A DNA stretch of 64,000 bases from JAFKFH01 sp017307375 (GTDB lineage Bacteria > Pseudomonadota > Alphaproteobacteria > Ferrovibrionales > Ferrovibrionaceae). Both the position numbers and the translations under genes were made by a program. The notes beneath the pieces were generated by a model. The model did no database searches, had not been told where the DNA came from, and was given only the letters and a program-made list of their open reading frames with translations. The stretch spans positions 1,178,001-1,242,000 of the forward strand of contig OZ245874.1 of assembly GCA_965229335.1 (NCBI GenBank), in the 5' to 3' direction. Positions 61,151 through 64,000 of this stretch are shown here, piece after piece. How positions within the stretch are numbered: the first letter of the stretch is position 1; each line of letters opens with the position of its first letter.

Positions 61151-61177
61151 CACCGCCGGGCTTGATTGCCCGCGGTG
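61151..61177. other. Hairpin in the protease gene leader
   Basis: CACCGCCGGGC and GCCCGCGGTG pair, with one bulged C, around TTGATT. It ends 14 bases before the protease ATG on the minus strand, next to the GGAG ribosome site, and may control translation start. There is no T-tract. Confidence 0.45.
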
Positions 61178-61215
61178 ACGGTGCGACCCTAACGGGCACC
61201 CCGAAATTGCGTCAG

Positions 61216-61229
61216 CCTGACCCAGGTCA
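61216..61229. repeat. 14-bp motif also present at the prophage end
   Basis: CCTGACCCAGGTCA occurs here and at 42280-42293. Its core TGACC-CA-GGTCA is an inverted repeat. Both copies are non-coding, and each is accompanied by a GGGT/ACCC palindrome-like motif (61270-61280 and 42312-42323). A regulator-binding site is the simplest reading. Confidence 0.55.
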
Positions 61230-61503
61230 GGGGGCGCCAGCGCCCAAGCGCAACGCGCGTCCAGGGAAACGGGTGGACCCCTCTACAAACCGCCACAAAC
61301 TCTCAGGGAAGCCGCTGGTCCAAATTTTCCGGGCGGCTAGGCCCGCCAGCCGCCCAGGGGCTTCTACGGGCCTTATTTTCGACCGGCTTGTCCATCTGGC
61401 CTGGCGAGCCTATATTCAGGCCACTCGGCTAGCCCTAACCGACGCCTCCAGCGTGTCTGGCTCGTAAACGTCGGCGGCGAGGGTCGTAGACACGCTGCGA
61501 CCC

Positions 61504-62778
61504 TTAGCCGGGGTTCCCACCTCCCTGATCATCGCGCCGATAGACCAGTGTCCCCTGTCGCTGGCCCTGGATGTAGCGCTCGTCCGTCTGGAACCCGGAA
61601 ACGGCCGACCAACCGTCGCGGCCTTGCTCATACACCAGCAGCAAGGGTTGCTCGCCCGGTCCGAGCTGAACGACCTTCAGGTAGCGCCGGCGCAGCCGCG
61701 CCGGGCCGCCATCCGCCGGCGTGAACCAGCTGTGCCAGATCTCGTCTGGCTCCTTCAGCGCGTCGGCGAGCAAGGCAAGGAAGCGCTCCCGCCCACGTTT
61801 CAGCACCTTCCATTCGCCGGACCTGGTCCGAAACATTTCATCCGAGATGATCAAGCGTTCGCCGGTCGGGTCCTGCCACATGACCGGTCGGCCGCGCGCC
61901 GCATCGAATTGCTCGAGGAAACGGTCCACGTACCATTCCTCGGCTTGACCGGCCGGCAACAGGCGCTCCGGGTCGGCGGGCAGCGCAGGCGGCAGCGGCG
62001 GGAGTTCGGCTGTCGGCCTGGTGGCCGGCATCGGCGCCGGCGACGCCGGCGGCGTATCGAGCGGCGGCGGCACCTGGCGGCGTAGCCAGCTTTCCCCGAT
62101 GTTGAACGAAAAGCCGGGGTCGATGCCTTCCGGGACGAACACCTCTTCGGGGCCGTCAGGCGTGTTGACGACGTGGCGGACCAATTTGACGATAGGCTCT
62201 TCGCCAACGCGCCAACCGAACCGCTTCAGGTCTGCCTCGGAGATCGCCTGGACAGTACAGCGGCAGTTCCAGCCGTTTGGCGGGAAATGCGTCCTCCAGA
62301 ACGCGGCATCGACCGGCAGTATCAGACCGTGCCAGCCGCGATGCTCCGGCCGCGTGACCAGGTCCATCACCGCGACATAGCGGATGTAGGGCCGCGTCCG
62401 CTTCGTCTCCTGGATCTGCGCCCATTTGCCGGCGGCGTAGGACGAGCGCAAATTCGTGTCGAAGATGGTGCGCGTGCGCCAGCCGAAGCCGCCCTTGTAG
62501 TCCCAGCCCTCGCGGGCAACGATCGCCGAGAAGTCCCGCCTGAATTCCTCGATCCCCGTACCCTGCGCGTGCGCCTTCAGCAGCGCGGCATGGAGGCTTT
62601 CGAGCAGGCTGCGTTTCGTGGCGCCGGCGACGGAGAAGCCATGCGCCAGCTTGTCGGCCGCGCGGTCGCCCAGCGCGTAATCCGTCCAACCCCGCGTTGG
62701 CTCCAGCCGCTTGCCCTTTTGGTCGAAGAAACGAATAGCCTGCTGGGGCGCGACGTCGATAGGGCTTAGGCTGGCCAT
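61504..62778 (-). CDS. Mu F-like minor head protein with C-terminal nuclease-like (PBECR2) domain
   Basis: A 424-residue protein. Residues about 1-225 are the Mu F/SPP1 gp7 head-morphogenesis domain: FSAIVAREGWDYKG, GWRTRTIFDTNLRSSYAAGKW, and the marker HFPPNGWNCRCTVQAIS. A Pro-rich linker follows (about 232-290). Residues about 300-415 (RLIISDEMFRTRSGEWKVLKRGRERFLALLADAL, EIWHSWF, YIQGQRQGTLVYRR) resemble the PBECR2 domain, a Barnase/EndoU/ColicinE5-RelE-like fold known from phage head proteins. It might be a toxin delivered with the genome or a retained structural module. The gene follows gp29 by 10 bases. Confidence 0.88.
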   Translation of the reverse strand: MASLSPIDVAPQQAIRFFDQKGKRLEPTRGWTDYALGDRAADKLAHGFSVAGATKRSLLESLHAALLKAHAQGTGIEEFRRDFSAIVAREGWDYKGGFGWRTRTIFDTNLRSSYAAGKWAQIQETKRTRPYIRYVAVMDLVTRPEHRGWHGLILPVDAAFWRTHFPPNGWNCRCTVQAISEADLKRFGWRVGEEPIVKLVRHVVNTPDGPEEVFVPEGIDPGFSFNIGESWLRRQVPPPLDTPPASPAPMPATRPTAELPPLPPALPADPERLLPAGQAEEWYVDRFLEQFDAARGRPVMWQDPTGERLIISDEMFRTRSGEWKVLKRGRERFLALLADALKEPDEIWHSWFTPADGGPARLRRRYLKVVQLGPGEQPLLLVYEQGRDGWSAVSGFQTDERYIQGQRQGTLVYRRDDQGGGNPG

Positions 62779-62788
62779 CGAGCGGCCT

Positions 62789-64000
62789 TCAAAGCGTCTT
62801 GGCGAGATCGCCGCGGCCGGTCAGGTCGGCCATGCCGAGCGCCTCGCCGATCGCCCGGCCGAGTTGGTCGTCTTCCATCTCCGGATAGAGCGACGCCAGC
62901 CGGTCGGCAACGTCGGCCAGCGTGCCGCCTTCGGCCTGCACCTGGTCAAGCAGCAGCACCACCTGGTCGAACCATTCGTCAGTCAGCGGCGCGGCCTTGC
63001 CGCGGAGTTGCTCGACCAGGCGATCGACCTGGTCGACCGGCCGCGGCTGCACCGGTGCGACGTCGGCGAGCCTGGCGCCGATGATCCGCCGGACCGCCGC
63101 CACCACCTCCGGCGCAGGCGCTGCATCTGGCGCCAGCTTGCCGGGCTGCAGCAGCCGTGCGCCCTTGGCCGGTTCGGGATAGCCCAGTTCGTCGCGCACG
63201 ACGGAGGCTTCCACTTCGAGGCCGCGATCCACCATGGCAACCAGGGTGCGGTGCTTCGTGGAAAGGTCCTTCTCGTCCTCGCGGGCGATAAGGATCTTCG
63301 GATACCGATCACGCGGCCCGAGGTTGAGATCGACCATGGGGCGCACCAGGTCGCGCGTCAGGGTCGCCGCGCCCTGTTTCCCGTCCGACCGCTCGATATC
63401 GGCGCGCACCCCGTCGTGGACCTGGGCGGCCGCCTTCGAGCCGCTGGCCACCTCGGTCGTCAGGGTCTGCCCGAGGACGAGCTTGGACACCTGGCGGTCG
63501 AGCCAATCCGCCCGTCGCTCGTACTGATCGGTCGACGACGTCGCCGCTGCCTCGAAGTCGATCGACATGCCTTCAGGGATGATGGCCGCGGCGTCGGCGC
63601 CGATGCGCGTCACCGCGCGCAGCAGCACGTCACGTTCATCCTTGCTGGCACCCTGATGATACTTTCCGAGGCGCAGCGGCTGGCCGTAGATCTCAAGGAA
63701 TGCCTGCCAATCCTTCTGGGTATAGCTCTGGAACATCCAGGCGAAGGTGGCCGGCCTGCCGAGACCCGAGCGGATCGGCAAGCCCGACTTGACGCGCGCC
63801 TGGTGGGTGATGAACTTGTAGGGCTGCAGCGGCACGAGCTGGCCGCCCTCGTCCCGGAGGCGCAAGGTCGTGCCGTCCTTGCGGTCGAATTCAAACCAGC
63901 GCGGATCGCGATAGATCAGGTCCCGCGGCGTCCATACCTTCCCGGAAACATCCCAGTCGATCTCCAGGACCGAGAAGCCCTTGCCGATCGCGTCGAGCAT
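62789..64000 (-). CDS. Mu gp29-like portal protein (DUF935), N-terminus outside window
   Basis: The C-terminal 403 residues of a DUF935 portal. Diagnostic stretches: LDAIGKGFSVLEIDWDVSGKVW at the visible start, PRWFEFDRKDGTTLRLRDEGGQLVPLQPYKF, SGLPIRSGLGRPATFAWMFQSYTQKDWQAFLEIYGQPLRLGKY and VSKLVLGQTLTTE. Family length is about 500, and no ribosome site is visible at 64000, so roughly 100 residues are cut off at the edge. The portal forms the genome channel and starts head assembly with the F-like protein encoded next. Confidence 0.93.
   Translation of the reverse strand: MLDAIGKGFSVLEIDWDVSGKVWTPRDLIYRDPRWFEFDRKDGTTLRLRDEGGQLVPLQPYKFITHQARVKSGLPIRSGLGRPATFAWMFQSYTQKDWQAFLEIYGQPLRLGKYHQGASKDERDVLLRAVTRIGADAAAIIPEGMSIDFEAAATSSTDQYERRADWLDRQVSKLVLGQTLTTEVASGSKAAAQVHDGVRADIERSDGKQGAATLTRDLVRPMVDLNLGPRDRYPKILIAREDEKDLSTKHRTLVAMVDRGLEVEASVVRDELGYPEPAKGARLLQPGKLAPDAAPAPEVVAAVRRIIGARLADVAPVQPRPVDQVDRLVEQLRGKAAPLTDEWFDQVVLLLDQVQAEGGTLADVADRLASLYPEMEDDQLGRAIGEALGMADLTGRGDLAKTL

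Larger units (their letters stand above)
61138..61503. other. 366-bp non-coding region inside the head operon
   Basis: The only sizeable gap in the late phage genes, between the F-like gene and the protease gene. No frame with a ribosome site and protein-like composition was seen. It holds a bulged 10-bp hairpin just before the protease ribosome site (61151-61177), a perfect 8-bp hairpin (61331-61355; GGGCGGCT with AGCCGCCC), the palindrome TGACC-CA-GGTCA (61218-61229) and CGGGTGGACCC (61270-61280). The last two also occur near the prophage end. It may contain a promoter or an RNA control element for the capsid genes. Confidence 0.55.
42218..64000 (-). mobile_element. Mu-like transposable prophage, right end and late genes (continues past window)
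   Basis: From the broken MFS gene to the right edge every gene is phage-derived and on the minus strand. Mu-type head genes are present in Mu order (gp29 portal, F, protease I with internal scaffold, gpT, gp36, gp37, G). The tail genes are siphovirus-like: tube, chaperone with frameshift, tape measure, tip proteins and fibre. The element begins at 42218 with TGTA, the TG-start expected of Mu-family termini. The probable 5-bp target duplication is GGTTT (42213-42217); its partner copy would be beyond 64000 with the left end, transposase and repressor genes. Confidence 0.9.

Noticed and set aside
61416..61631. A 71-codon minus-strand frame at the end of the F-like gene gap
   Set aside because: It overlaps the end of the F-like gene, lacks a ribosome site and has no protein-like pattern.

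Overview
The window is GC-rich (roughly two thirds G+C by eye) chromosomal DNA of an alphaproteobacterium. Gene content points to the Rhodospirillales/Azospirillales: a 1,609-residue NAD-glutamate dehydrogenase, a Porin_4-type porin, a GlnZ/GlnK-like PII gene lying between ubiH and an aminotransferase gene, an aminotransferase-ftsK-lolA cluster, and DUF971, Trm112, LON-domain and YbbN-type thioredoxin genes in a row. The species cannot be named from the sequence alone.

Host part (1-42217). The left edge holds the end of a haem-type FecCD/HmuV importer, a convergent TetR regulator, a porin behind a 555-base regulatory region, a GntR regulator, msrA, gdhB-gabD, a MarR regulator and a DUF1398 protein. 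A polyamine importer follows on the minus strand (potI, potH, potG and two tandem potF genes). Next come a DosC-like diguanylate cyclase, lolA, ftsK, an aminotransferase, glnK, ubiH with a small companion gene, a MarR/nitroreductase pair, a VUT transporter, the DUF971-Trm112-LON-thioredoxin run, tRNA-Gly(GCC), a cysteine-rich DUF326 copper protein facing a TPP-dependent oxidase/synthase, a 2OG-Fe(II) oxygenase, a GNAT, proline iminopeptidase, and an alkylation-repair pair (Ada/AraC/AlkA fusion plus overlapping ogt). A PEP-mutase-family gene and a LysR regulator divergent from an MFS pump complete it.

Prophage part (42218-64000 and beyond). The MFS gene is cut after about 232 codons by the end of a transposable Mu-like prophage. 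Everything from there to the right edge is phage, transcribed on the minus strand. From the right edge leftwards: portal gp29, Mu F-like minor head protein, protease with an internal scaffold start, decoration protein, gpT major head protein, FluMu_N protein, gp36, gpG/virion morphogenesis, gp37 tail terminator, a small protein, tail tube, a G/GT-type chaperone pair, a 2,017-residue tape measure, two tail-tip proteins, a tail fibre and a C5 DNA methyltransferase at the very end. The head genes are Mu-type, but no sheath or baseplate genes are seen. The tail is therefore inferred to be long and non-contractile, as in the B3/D3112-like transposable siphophages. The phage left end, transposase and repressor lie outside the window.

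Most notable observations: the prophage terminus with two 22-bp-spaced end repeats; a GGGAAAC slippery heptamer just before the stop of the tail chaperone gene, which explains a downstream frame with no start codon; a nuclease-like PBECR2-type domain fused to the Mu F protein; a small phage protein sharing a motif with the tape-measure C-terminus; a pair of CRP-like palindromes in the host part; and a DosC homologue lacking the haem-ligating histidine.
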